64,000 nucleotides of DNA from Liolophura sinensis (GCF_032854445.1 NC_088296.1:15427485-15491484), one strand, 5' to 3'; shown: positions 1 through 10,815, counted from the first letter of the stretch. Made by a program: numbers and translations. The notes: a model not told the origin generated them from the sequence alone.

Positions 1-229
1 CGCAACGACCCAGGAACCTTTTGCCAATGCAGTCGCTGTGAGTTTAAGTCCAGCTCATGCTGACTTCCTCTTCGGTCGTACCTGGGCAGGTCTGCCAGCA
101 ACCGGTGGATGGTCGGGGGTTTCCTAGGGCTCTGCCTGGTTGCCTCCCACCAAAATGCTGGCTGCTGTTGTATAAGTGAAATATTCTTGAGTATGACGTA
201 AAACACCAATCAAATAAATAAATAAATAA
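1..229 (+). mobile_element. SINE family A, cut by the window start
   Basis: Runs from the tRNA-like part (CGCTGTGAGTTTAAGTCCAG, B-box-like) through the conserved body to the tail CAATCAAATAAATAAATAA. Confidence 0.85.
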
Positions 230-542
230 GTTATGCTGGTAATGCGTTTTTTTTAAGTTTCCGTACGAGGACTTCTTAAAAACATAACAAAAAATATAAT
301 TGTCTAAATGTGTCTAGAAATGTTTCTTTTGCTGAACACATGTGCGTAAGGCTTATCCTAGATTGTCATCATTGTTTGTCTAGACCATAGCACAGTTTTC
401 CAGTCATTGAAGACCACTCGTCTTAGCCCAGTATGGCTTGTCCTTTTGAAAGTTTACCAGTAAATTGCTAAAGGTCACGGGTTCACACAAGGCTGTTCAG
501 TTTCACGCGAGGGAAAAATTCTTGTGTATGGCAATAAACACG

Positions 543-595
543 AATCAGGTAAAAAATCAGGTAATAAATCAGGTAATAAATCAGGTAATAAATCT
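543..595 (+). repeat. 12-bp tandem repeat
   Basis: Unit GTAATAAATCAG, about four copies. It yields a meaningless N-Q-V-I repeat in translation. Confidence 0.8.
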
Positions 596-864
596 ATCAA
601 TAAATTTTATTTATTCCCAGAGGGCGCTGTCCCGCCAAGCACCCCATATCGCCCCTTGAGCGGTCATAGCCGGTCGGATCAACGGAGGATTCCCACTTCT
701 CCCCCTTTACCTCCGATCCACCTCTCCAGAGGACACGCGGGTAGCAAAGTCGTGGAGATTCACAGTCCATCAGCAGGTGAGGATATCCATTTATCAGACA
801 GAGTTAACTGCCCTTTCCGTTCAAGCTGGTTTTCTCCCCATGGTGTTGCGTGAGGGAGTTCTTA
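596..864. other. No gene recognised
   Basis: Less AT-rich than its surroundings, with a short ORF that resembles nothing I know. Sequence 230-542 also shows nothing. Confidence 0.5.
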
Positions 865-1194
865 GGGTTTAACTTCGTACTTAACAATATTTCAGTCATA
901 TGACAAGGAGTCCTTAGAGTGCATGTAATGTGCATCCCTGTTGCAGGACGGATTTCCACCGCTCATTTCATGTAGTACTGCGTCACTGATACGCCTTTAC
1001 GAAGGCAAGTAAGCGGCCCCACCCGAGCCATTTTACTGATACAGGTCAACCAGTCGTTCTATCCCTATCCCCTTAATGCTGAACGGCAAGCGAAAAAGCT
1101 ACAACTTCAGTCTTAGGTGTGACCTGACCCAGGATTGACCCTGGATCTACTGTCCCTGAAGCGGACGCTCTACTAACTCAGCCATCGGGGCCGG
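865..1194 (-). mobile_element. SINE family B
   Basis: Reads on the minus strand from a tRNA-like head (GGCCCCGATGGCTGAGTTAG-like, ending at 1194) to the CAGTCATATGAC-type 3' region. Confidence 0.85.
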
Positions 1195-1339
1195 CCTGGT
1201 GCTGTGTCACCAAACATTGTCTTCCGCTGATTTTTTTTTTGATTGGACGGTGGTGTTTTCCTCGATACTCAAAAAAGTTTTCTTATCAGATGACATATTT
1301 ATCTGCACTTCACATTAGATCTCAGTTCCTCAGTATTAA

Positions 1340-1445
1340 GCCTAAGGTCGGTGGTTTCAACTAGGCACTCTGGTCTCCTCCACTAATAAAACTGGACGTC
1401 ATCGTGTAAGTGAACAATTCTTCAGTGTGGCATTAAATGATAAAC
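1340..1445 (+). mobile_element. Degenerate SINE family A relic
   Basis: Retains AAAACTGGACGTCATCGTGTAAGTGAA and a decayed tail. Old copy without the tRNA-like head. Confidence 0.45.
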
Positions 1446-1491
1446 AAATGAACAGGTGTCTTTTAAGTTAGAGAAAGCTTAAATATAAAGT

Positions 1492-1584
1492 CAAGTTTGT
1501 TTTTCCACCCACAGCAAGTATATCGTTTCGTTTGTTTCTCCACCCACAGCAAGTATACCGTTTCATTTGTTTCTCCACCCACAG
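1492..1584 (+). repeat. 35-bp tandem repeat, three copies
   Basis: Unit built on GTTTGTTTCTCCACCCACAG. It creates short ORFs on both strands that I do not consider genes. Confidence 0.85.
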
Positions 1585-2685
1585 AGCTGTCTTATCCACC
1601 CAGAAGCCCACCAGGATCATCACTAAGGTTAACCCCACCCCTGAAAGAAAGAGGAGTTCCTTCACCGCTAGATGCCTTTGCATAGGACACCCAAGCATAA
1701 ACCTTTTTTTTTTGAATAAGACAGGAAAGCCTTGACTGAGAATTACCCATATCTGGCAACAGGTGCTCCCAGGTGAAGCTCATTAAGAAGGTTTTGACAA
1801 TTCCTGTCAAATCTCACTATTCGACAGGAATCTGGGAATCCAATTTCCAAAATATTCCCAGAAATCAAAGCTGTGAGAATCTGGATTTCCTGAAATGAAA
1901 CAGTACAAAAAAAAAAAAAGAAATGACCATTTAAGCGTCCAGTAAGATATGTACGTGTTTAAAAAATTTGAAGTATTTATTTCAGATTCAGCTGATATTT
2001 TATCAAGTATTCCAATTCAGAAAAAGGATTTAAAAACAATTTTAATATACAGGCATCTAAAACATGGTGTGCCTTGTTAACAAATATTCTACACAGTTTC
2101 CTGAGACCATGTAATGTTGGTGTCTTTTGGCCTCGTCATGGTTCTGTATTATTTTACAGAAAAATTCCAAGCTATGAGTATTTTATGTGACATTGACACT
2201 AGCAGGGAAATCTTTGGTGAAATTGAACATCAAGATATTTTCGATGAATTTCAGCAAAGTCTGTTTTACTATAGAATGATCATTTACAGTAAGAGTCACT
2301 GTTCAGTAGATAGAATGTTGGGAATAGGTGTATGTTTCTTCTTCAGGCTCTATTTTTGCTGGAAGTTGGATTTTGTATTCTTGGATAGTGTACATATTTG
2401 TCGTTAATATGTCCATTTTTGTTACTGTTTGTCAAGCTGAGGAAAAAAGTGCTTTGTTAATGTTTTGATATTTGTGAATGTATTGAGTTTTGTCACCATG
2501 CCTGCTAATACGCAGTAATAGACACCCAACAAATTTCAGAGTGTTTTCTTACATTGCACCTCAGAAGTTTAAACCTTCAGTTCTCTTTATTTCCATGAAG
2601 GTTCTTGATAAAAATTATGGTAGTTACAGCTGTGGGAAAAAGGCAAAAAAAATAATAATAAATAATAACAAAATAGAGTTTTGCG
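1585..2685. other. AT-rich intergenic sequence, nothing recognised
   Basis: No splice-flanked conserved coding signal on either strand. The 97-codon ORF at 2114-2407 has no recognisable motif. Confidence 0.5.
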
Positions 2686-2765
2686 TGTTAAAGAACCGAG
2701 TGCATGCAAGGTAGTTTTAGCTACATGTAATAAAGGCCTGTAGTTGTCCTGTATGTTAACTGAAT

Positions 2766-3001
2766 CGTGGCCTGCAGGTTAGCTTGCTAGCGCAGCACAA
2801 TGACCCTGAGACCTCATACTAATATGATCAGTGAGTTCAACTCCAGTCCTGGCTTTTTCTCCACTCGTACGTGGGAAGGTCTGTCAGCAACCTGCAGATG
2901 GTCATGATTTTGCCCAGGATACCTTGCACCATAGTGGTGGCCGCTGTCATGTAAGTGAAATATTCTTGAATATGGCGTAAAACACCATTCAAATAAATAA
3001 G
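2766..3001 (+). mobile_element. SINE family A, within duplication unit 1
   Basis: Near full length with a diverged head (GCTAGCGCAGCACAATGACC) and the tail CAAATAAATAAG. Confidence 0.8.
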
Positions 3002-3227
3002 TGTCAATTAAGTCTTCATAAATAACAGTATTTACCCCTTGTACATGTATTTATGGTGTATTTTTCATTTTGTTTTGTTTGTTGTTTTTTTTTTTTGAGA
3101 GAGAGAAAGCAAAATGCAGCACTTCATTGTCACTGTATACAATGCTTGTTAAAGAACCGAAAGCATGCATGGTATTTTTAGCTGCATTTAATAAAGGCCA
3201 ATAGTTGTCCTGTATGGTAACTGAATC

Positions 3228-3367
3228 AGGGCCTCCGTGGCCTGCGGGTTAGGTTGATAGCGCAGCACAAAGACCCTGGAGCCTCATGCTCATATGATCA
3301 GTGGGTTCAAATCCAGTCCTGGCTTTTTCTCCACTCGTATGGTGAAAACACCATTCAAATAAATAAA
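3228..3367 (+). mobile_element. SINE family A, internally deleted, within duplication unit 2
   Basis: Keeps head and tail, but jumps from CTCCACTCGTATGG to AAAACACCATTCAAATAAAT. Confidence 0.8.
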
Positions 3368-3517
3368 TGTCAATAAATAAACATATATAATGTTCATAAA
3401 TAACAGTATTTACCCATTGTACATGTATTTATGGTGTATTTTTTGTTTTGTTTAGTTTTTGTTTTTTTTTTTGAGAGAAAACAAAATGCAGCACTGCATT
3501 GTCACTGTATACAATTA

Positions 3518-4894
3518 AACTTACCAATAACCAATAATTTTTTCACTTTGTTAAGTTTAAATTTGCACACAGTCCTTGTTGAAATGTAAAATGCATGCAC
3601 ATATAGTTTTCACCTGCAACAAGGTGCTGGTAAATGCCTATTTTACTCCTGCAGGTTAGTTGATGTCATAAATATTTTATTACTTGTTGTTTTGAGTCTG
3701 TGATACCTCAAAAGGCCACTGTGTTATTGTACAGAAGTGTCAAATTACAGTTTATTGCTATAATGAGGGTATTGAAAAGACCCTTTGAAGGCTATGTTGT
3801 TAGGTGTGAACTTTCCATTATACTCTCTCAAACAAGAAATGCCTGTAGTTAGAGGGGGAAGAGATTTGAGATGATTACTGCCATTCTGACTCCCACATTG
3901 TATAACTTCACTGAAAATGACAGCATATTAAAGTATAAATATCCAACTTTGAAATAAAGCAGTTTTTTAAAGGTGAAAATTTCAACTGATGCCTTCCATT
4001 TTTTTTTTATTTTTTTATTTTTTTTTTTTTTGGCACCTTGTATTTGTTGAAGCGGGAGACATACAGGAGTGGTATAAGCCTGGATCACTCCTCATATATA
4101 CACAGGGCAAGCCATTATTAAAAATGTTTAGAATTGTACGATGATAAGTGTCCTGCACGAAAGTAATAGAAATATAGTCTGTTTCCGTGGTGTATTCTGC
4201 TTTGTTCACGTACAGACTAGCATGATATGTTCAAGTATAATAAGACTGAGAAGGTTTGCCAAGAACGTGTTTAATTAGGTTTTCAAGTACCCTGATAATC
4301 TATAGTGAGTGGCGTAAATAAAAAATTATATCTACCGTACCGCCACACCTCCTACCAACATTGCACCTGTAAAACTCAGCGCTTTCTCTGTTCACGTGGG
4401 CTTTGATCAGTCAGTATTTAGAATAGCCAAGAAATTAGATGTGAACTGTTAACAGTGGGTAAGGTGTAGTTCACAGCGGTCTCTGGGTATCAATGAATAT
4501 AGTCTATATTATATAAGTACCCATTCTTAGACCAAATTTTCTGACTTGCTTAGGACTATGCCAGTTACACAGTTAATGGCCCATGTACACATTCAAAGCT
4601 TTGAGTATCCGGTTTCATTGCAATGACCAGGAGGTGACAGATAACATGAAGCAAAATGGGTGAAATGCTGATTTTTGCCTATTTCTGAAGTTAAAAGTAC
4701 TACAGGGCAAAGATACTGCCATGTTTGAATGTCAACCACATTCTGATTACGTTTTCAGAAAAAAAAAAGTCTTACTCAAAAGCTATATTTTCCATTATTT
4801 ATGTTCAAATCTTATTCAAGGCCTATTTCGCCAGGGTTAAATTTGGTTTGGGGACATCTGTGACTGAAGGATGCCTAAGGAGTTAGGCATGGAG
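3518..4894. other. AT-rich intergenic sequence, nothing recognised
   Basis: Contains T-rich runs near 4001-4031 only. Confidence 0.5.
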
Positions 4895-5080
4895 GAAGGA
4901 GTTTAAGTCCAGCTCATGCTGGCTTCCTCTCTGGAGGTAAGTGGGAAGGTCTGCCCGCAACCTGCAGATGGTCGTGGGTTTCCCCCCAAGCTCTGTTCGG
5001 TTTCCTCCCATCATAATGCTGGCCGCCGTCGTATAAGTGAAATATTCTTGAGTATAGCGTGAAACACAAATCAAATAAGG
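4895..5080 (+). mobile_element. SINE family A, 5' truncated
   Basis: Begins at the B-box-like AGTTTAAGTCCAGCTCATGC and ends CAAATCAAATAAGG. Confidence 0.85.
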
Positions 5081-6265
5081 AAATTTGGTTTTGCACCTCC
5101 AGTACTCTAGTCACGTCACTGAAGTGTGCTGATGATTGTTTCAAGAGCAGCGGCTGCACCTTAGCAAGACTTATATGAAAGAACTAGCTGTATTTTCGAT
5201 CCGACTTTGTGAAGCTCATGTGATTTGCCAATGTCGATGTGATCACGCACCAGTGAAAGATAATTCACAGGATACCCAAGATGTAAATTATATTTACACG
5301 TGCTTACATAATACATCCAGCGAAATGCTATTTTCAGTGGTGCGCCGCAATTACAAAACCGCAAGGTGTTGGCCCTAGACACTGCTAGAAGAATTGCACG
5401 TGCTAGAAAATGAACCGTTCACAACACACCTCGTTCACAAATGACGCTACGCAAAGCCTCCAACATGTCCAACGGGCCCGTTTCACAAAGCGCACATAAC
5501 GTTATGTTCTCCTCTCCTAACTTTGGTGGCGACCACTGGCGCCGTTTCCATGACAACATACAGCGGAGAGATACATTGTAATGTATTACTTTAATTTGCA
5601 CCCCCAACCCTCCCGCCACAGGCAAAGTCACCAAAGAGTGAACTTTAAAATTTTCGTCCGAGAAACTGCACGGCTGAAACAGATGCATGAGCAGACTGAA
5701 TTCATTAAATGATCTGAAGTGCGTAAGTTCACCGGCAAAACAGGTAATTATTTTCCCGTGCAGTTATCAATACATGTACCATCCTCTAATCTGTCTGCCA
5801 TCAATGATCGGAATCCTCCCTTATACATGTAGAAGCTGTGCAAACATACAGGCCACATATACACATTCCAGTACCCAAATGTAACGGACTAGCACATATA
5901 ATAGTATGAAGTTATTTTCATCTTTCAAATCTTTTCCTTGATCGAGGTATTTAACTATTAAGAAAAATATTATTGAATGAACATTCACAGTGTATAAATA
6001 TACAGACATCATCAATATACCCAGTTTGCCATTTAATGTGTGGTTTGAGATATTTAATTTTATTTTCAGAAAACAATTCATCAACCTTGAAAATTTTTAA
6101 TCAAAAAAATGATACAATACACAAATTTGCAAATCAGAGAAAAATTCATTTGGTTCAACATATTAATGTCATCTCTAATCCTCACGAATATAATTACTTA
6201 TGACTAACTTAGTTTCCACCAACCTGTAAAGTCGCTTCGATGTAGGAACTATTAAAAACATGTAT
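5081..6265. other. Intergenic sequence downstream of the zinc-finger array
   Basis: No gene recognised. Short ORFs on both strands lack motifs. Confidence 0.5.
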
Positions 6266-6860
6266 TTACAATTTATCGTAATTTTGCCAAGAACTGGTGA
6301 CTAAATGAGAAGTTAGATGACTCTGCACACTACATCTGTAATCACACCAGGTACATTTGAATGGTTTCTCTTCAGTGTGAGTTCTGACATGTTTAGTTAG
6401 ATCACTCTGCACACTACATCTGTAATCACACCAGGTACATTTGAATGGTTTCTCTCCTGTGTGAGTTCTGACATGTTGAGTTAGATTACTCTGCACACTA
6501 CATCTGTAATCACACCAGGTACATTTGAATGGTTTCTCTGCTGTGTGAGTTGTGACATGTCTAGTTAGAATACTCTGCCTACTACATCTGTAATCACACC
6601 AGGTACATTTGAATGGTTTCTCTCCTGTGTGAGTTGTGACATGTCTAGTTAGATGACTCTGCACACTACATCTGTAATCACACCAGGTACATTTGAATGG
6701 TTTCTCTCCTGTGTGAGTTGTGACATGTTGAGTTAGATCACTCTGCACACTACATCTGTAATCACACCAGGTACATTTGAATGGTTTCTCTGCTGTGTGA
6801 GTTGTGACATGTCTAGTTAGAATACTCTGCCTACTACATCTGTAATCACACCAGGTACAT
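6266..6860 (-). CDS. Zinc-finger array segment 3 (C-terminal end) with natural stop
   Basis: In-frame fingers downstream of the third frameshift (about 6861). The last finger ends S-H-L-T-S-H-L and is followed by a short non-finger tail of about ten residues and a stop at 6266. The unique tail suggests this is the true C-terminus of the ancestral protein. The three -1 shifts add up to -3, so the frame here equals that of segment 1, but stop codons intervene between the shifts. Confidence 0.6.
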
Positions 6861-6899
6861 TTGATGGATTCTCTCCAGTGTGAGTTGTGACATGTCTAG

Positions 6900-8258
6900 T
6901 TAGAATACTCTGCACACTACATCTGTAATCACACCAGGTACATTTGATGGATTCTCTCCAGTGTGAGTTCTGACATGTTTAGTTAGATGACTCTGCACAC
7001 TACATCTGTAATCACACCAGGTACATTTGAATGGTTTCTCTCCTGTGTGAGTTCTGACATGTCTAGTTAGATCACTCTGCACACTACATCTGTAATCACA
7101 CCAGGTACATTTGAATGGTTTCTCTGCTGTGTGAGTTCTGACATGTTGAGTTAGATGACTCTGCCTACTACATCCGTATTCACACCAGGTACATTTGAAT
7201 GGTTTCTCTGCTGTGTGAGTTGTGACATGTCTAGTTAGATTACTCTGCACACTACATCTGTAATCACACCAGGTACATTTGAATGGCTTCTCTTCAGTGT
7301 GAGTTCTGACATGTGTAGTTAGATGACTCTGCACACTACATCTGTAATCACACCAGGTACATTTGAATGGCTTCTCTCCAGTGTGAGTTCTGACATGTCT
7401 AGTTAGATGACTCTGCACACAACATCTGTAATCACACCAGGTACATTTGAATGGTTTCTCTCCAGTGTGAGTTCTGACATGTCTAGTTAGATGACTCTGC
7501 ACACTACATCTGTAATCACACCAGGTACATTTGAATGGTTTCTCTCCTGTGTGAGTTCTGACATGTCTAGTTAGATCACTCTGCACACTACATCTGTAAT
7601 CACACCAGATACATTTGAATGGCTTCTCTTCTGTGTGAGTTCTGACATGTTGAGTTAGATGACTCTGCACACTACATCTGTAATCACACCAGGTACATTT
7701 GAATGGTTTCTCTCCTGTGTGAGTTCTGACATGTCTAGTTAGAACACTCTGCATACTACATCTGTAATCACACCAGGTACATTTGAATGGTTTCTCTGCT
7801 GTGTGAGTTCTGACATGTCTAGTTAGATTACTCTGAACACTACATCTGTAATCACACCAGGTACATTTGAATGGCTTCTCTTCAGTGTGAGTTCTGACAT
7901 GTTGAGTTAGATTACTCTGCACACTACATCTGTAATCACAACAGGTACATTTGAATGGCTTCTCTCCTGTGTGAGTTGTGACATGTCTAGTTAGATGACT
8001 CTGCACACTACATCTGTAATCACACCAGGTACATTTGAATGGTTTCTCTCCTGTGTGAGTTGTGACATGTTGAGTTAGATCACTCTGCACACTACATCTG
8101 TAATCACACCAGGTACATTTGAATGGTTTCTCTGCTGTGTGAGTTCTGACATGTTGAGTTAGATTACTCTGCACACTACATCTGTAATCACACCAGATAC
8201 ATTTGAATGGTTTCTCTCCTGTGTGAGTTCTGACATGTTGAGTTAGATCACTCTGCAC
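6900..8258 (-). CDS. Zinc-finger array segment 2, 15 complete fingers plus partial ones
   Basis: Open reading stretch between the frameshifts at about 8287 and 6944. It begins at a GTG codon inside a finger, so no start is implied. One finger (near 7945) has C-T-C-C in place of C-T-W-C, one (near 7160) has E-Y-G-C in place of D-Y-R-C, and one has Cys in place of Ser after Y-R-C; all keep the four zinc ligands. Helix positions 3 and 6 continue to vary (N/Q, D/Q, H/R, N/R, V/R, D/R, H/T, H/K). It ends out of frame just past 6944. Confidence 0.6.
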   Translation of the reverse strand: MQSDLTQHVRTHTGEKPFKCIWCDYRCSVQSNLTQHVRTHTAEKPFKCTWCDYRCSVQSDLTQHVTTHTGEKPFKCTWCDYRCSVQSHLTRHVTTHTGEKPFKCTCCDYRCSVQSNLTQHVRTHTEEKPFKCTWCDYRCSVQSNLTRHVRTHTAEKPFKCTWCDYRCSMQSVLTRHVRTHTGEKPFKCTWCDYRCSVQSHLTQHVRTHTEEKPFKCIWCDYRCSVQSDLTRHVRTHTGEKPFKCTWCDYRCSVQSHLTRHVRTHTGEKPFKCTWCDYRCCVQSHLTRHVRTHTGEKPFKCTWCDYRCSVQSHLTTHVRTHTEEKPFKCTWCDYRCSVQSNLTRHVTTHTAEKPFKCTWCEYGCSRQSHLTQHVRTHTAEKPFKCTWCDYRCSVQSDLTRHVRTHTGEKPFKCTWCDYRCSVQSHLTKHVRTHTGENPSNVPGVITDVVCRVF

Positions 8259-9349
8259 ACTACATCTGTAATCACACCAGGTACATTTGATGGATTCTCT
8301 CCAGTGTGAGTTCTGACATGTCTAGTTAGATGACTCTGCACACTACATCTGTAATCACACCAGGTACATTTGAATGGCTTCTCTCCAGTGTGAGTTCTGA
8401 CATGTCTACTTAGATGACTCTGCACACTACATCTGTAATCACACCAGGTACATTTGAATGGTTTCTCTCCAGTGTGAGTTCTGACATGTTTAGTTAGATG
8501 ACTCTGCCTACTACATCTGTAATCACACCAGGTACGTTTGAATGGCTTCTCTTCAGTGTGAGTTCTGACATGTCTAGTTAGATCACTCTGCACACTACAT
8601 CTGTAATCACACCAGGTACATTTGAATGGTTTCTCTCCTGTGTGAGTTCTGACATGTTGAGTTAGATTACTCTGCACACTACATCTGTAATCACACCAGG
8701 TACATTTGAATGGTTTCTCTCCTGTGTGAGTTGTGACATGTCTAGTTAGAACACTCTGCACACTACATCTGTATTCACACCAGGTACATTTGAATGGTTT
8801 CTCTCCTGTGTGAGTTCTGACATGTCTAGTTAGAACACTCTGCATACTACATCTGTAATCACACCAGGTACATTTGAATGGTTTCTCTGCTGTGTGAGTT
8901 CTGACATGTCTAGTTAGATTACTCTGCACACTACATCTGTAATCACACCAGGTACATTTGAATGGCTTCTCTTCAGTGTGAGTTCTGACATGTCTAGTTA
9001 GATTACTCTGCACACTACATCTGTAATCACACCAGGTACATTTGAATGGCTTCTCTCCTGTGTGAGTTCTGACATGTTGAGTTAGTTGACTCTGCACACT
9101 ACATCTGTAATCACACCAAGTACATTTGAATGGTTTCTCTCCAGCGTGAGTTCTGACATGTTTAGTTAGAATACTCTGCCTACTACATCTGTAATCACAC
9201 CAAGTACATTTGAATGGTTTCTCTCCAGTGTGAGTTCTGACATGTTTAGTTAGATCACTCTGCACACTACATCTGTAATCACACCAGGTACATTTGAATG
9301 GCTTCTCTCCAGTGTGAGTTCTGACATGTCTAGTTAGATTACTCTGCAC
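8243..9349 (-). CDS. Zinc-finger array segment 1 (N-terminal side), 12 complete fingers plus a partial one
   Basis: This is the open segment upstream of the first frameshift. Its apparent first residue is a GTG (the Val of C-S-V-Q-S), not an ATG, so it is an interior stretch and not a true start. Finger 10, near 8535, has lost its first zinc-binding Cys (F-K-R-T-W-C, codon TGT to CGT). The block of three fingers with position-3/6 residues N/R, N/R and V/R and linkers E, A and G recurs in the next segment, 13 units (1,092 bp) away, which points to block duplication. Translation ends shortly after the deletion at about 8287. Confidence 0.6.
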   Translation of the reverse strand: MQSNLTRHVRTHTGEKPFKCTWCDYRCSVQSDLTKHVRTHTGEKPFKCTWCDYRCSRQSILTKHVRTHAGEKPFKCTWCDYRCSVQSQLTQHVRTHTGEKPFKCTWCDYRCSVQSNLTRHVRTHTEEKPFKCTWCDYRCSVQSNLTRHVRTHTAEKPFKCTWCDYRCSMQSVLTRHVRTHTGEKPFKCTWCEYRCSVQSVLTRHVTTHTGEKPFKCTWCDYRCSVQSNLTQHVRTHTGEKPFKCTWCDYRCSVQSDLTRHVRTHTEEKPFKRTWCDYRCSRQSHLTKHVRTHTGEKPFKCTWCDYRCSVQSHLSRHVRTHTGEKPFKCTWCDYRCSVQSHLTRHVRTHTGENPSNVPGVITDVVCRVI

Positions 9350-9658
9350 ACTACATCTGTAATTACACCAGGTACAGTTAATTTAACAACTTAGAATGAA
9401 AACTAGGAAGTAGTAATTTTTCAGTTTGTTACTTTAGGGACTGGAAATCTGATCGATTCATGCAGACAAACTTTATGTGTATTTTATCCCCATATGTGAG
9501 CCTGAATAATAAAAAAAAGTAATTCTGGTGTGGATATAAATTTATTGTGGTGACATCATTGAAACTGGCCGCTTTCACTCTGCTACCATGGAAACCTGAT
9601 ATCTGATCAAACAACCAGAGTTTAACAGGGAACCTGGCTAGTAGACTTCAATTCTGTG

Positions 9659-9996
9659 AACCTGCACGCATAGCACAGTTGGGTAGAGCGTCCGCTTCGG
9701 GGAGCGGTAGATTAAGGATCAATCCTGGGTTGAGTCACACTAAGACCTGAAATTTGGCGTCCAGCATGGAGGGGATAGTGCATCGACTTGTTGACCCGTA
9801 TCAGTATAATGACTCGGGCGGGGGCAGCTTACTTGCGCTCGGTAAGGTGTTTCAGTGAAGCAGCACTAGATAAAAGAACGGTGAAAATCCGTCCTGCAAA
9901 AAGGAAGTACATTACATACACCCTAAGGATTCCTTCGTCGTCATATGACTGAAAAATTGTTGAGCACGACGTTAAACTCTAATCATTCACTCACTT
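9659..9996 (+). mobile_element. SINE family B
   Basis: Head ATAGCACAGTTGGGTAGAGC, body with GACCCGTATCAGTATAATG, tail ending CATTCACTCACTTA. It lies just upstream (gene sense) of the zinc-finger array. Confidence 0.88.
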
Positions 9997-10740
9997 AATT
10001 CCGTGTGAAACGGAATGACTACTATTGTGTTCACATCATTCAAACTTTCCGTACTGTTTTTTGCCACGGAAACAAGAAATTTTGATGGAAACAAATGCAA
10101 TTTAAATATCTCATTATATATAAACTTTTCAAATATAAATATGAATCTGTATCCAAACTGGTTAAACATAAATTGCTATCACATCATTCAAAAGCGGACA
10201 GACGGACGGACACCATGACATCGCTATATCCCTAAGGATTAATGTGCTAATGAGATAACAAAAAAAGAAAGCAACATTCTATAGCACATAAATTCGACCA
10301 TTTTGGACTAAATAGGAATAATGTAATTCTTTGTACCAATAACTCAGAAAAAATACGCTGTTTTGGGCATGCCCAATTTTCAGGCTTTACTCAAAATTAA
10401 ATATTTAAAAAATTAAAAAAGTTTTTTTTTTTACATAGGTATATATATGTATACAAAATGACACGACAGACACGGCAGTTTGTCAATGTCACAAGATTAT
10501 TTAGTTATTTATTTATTAGTCGTTTTCGACATTCCGATTTTTCACTTACGCATATTCCATCTCGGTCTGGAAATTTTGGGCAGAGGAAATCGAAGTGCCC
10601 AGCAAAAAACACCGACCTTTGACAAATCCCTACCAAAACTGGTGACGTAAAATCTGTGTACCATGTTCAATTTTGTGGTCTTCGATGAATGTAAAATAGA
10701 CTGAGCAAACAGGCCACAAGAGCAGCGACGAAAGAGCCTC
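9997..10740. other. AT-rich intergenic sequence, nothing recognised
   Basis: Part of 10015-10170 loosely resembles 9430-9610, so it may be an old repeat. No gene. Confidence 0.4.
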
Positions 10741-10815
10741 GGATGGTCGTAGATTTCTCCTACGCTCTGAAACTACCTGGTCTCCTCCCACTATAATGCT
10801 GGCCATTGTCGTATG
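10741..10815 (+). mobile_element. SINE family A fragment
   Basis: Matches only the middle of the element (GATGGTCGTAGATTTCTCC to ATAATGCTGGCCATTGTCG). Confidence 0.65.

Larger units (their letters stand above)
2686..3517 (+). repeat. Tandem segmental duplication, two units, each carrying a SINE A
   Basis: Unit 1 is 2686-3147 and unit 2 is 3148-3517. Both start with a TTAAAGAACCGA block and end with GCAGCACT-CATTGTCACTG. The SINE in unit 2 has lost about 100 bp. Confidence 0.85.
6266..9400 (-). pseudogene. Tandem C2H2 zinc-finger array, about 37 fingers, broken by three frameshifts
   Basis: Seen: about 37 units of 84 bp (28 codons) on the minus strand, each encoding a C-x2-C-x12-H-x3-H finger joined by TGEKPF-type linkers (T-G/A/E-E-K-P-F). 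Scaffold residues barely vary. Differences cluster at helix positions -1 (V, R or M), 3 (N, D, H, V, I or Q) and 6 (R, Q, K, T or S), plus HVRTH/HVTTH and the linker G/A/E. The Phe usual between the Cys and His pairs is Cys here (Y-R-C). One-base deletions at about 6861, 6944 and 8287 split the array. The first unit (near 9400) is partial, preceded by an in-frame TAA and with no ATG. The 3' end has a natural-looking tail and stop at 6266. Known: such arrays bind DNA, one finger per about three bases. Inferred: a pseudogene, a gene split by assembly errors, or a gene whose 5' exon is lost or outside reach. No KRAB, SET or other effector domain is visible nearby. Confidence 0.85.

Noticed and set aside
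524-853. 109-codon ORF over the 12-bp repeat
   Set aside because: Begins in a tandem repeat and has no recognisable domain.
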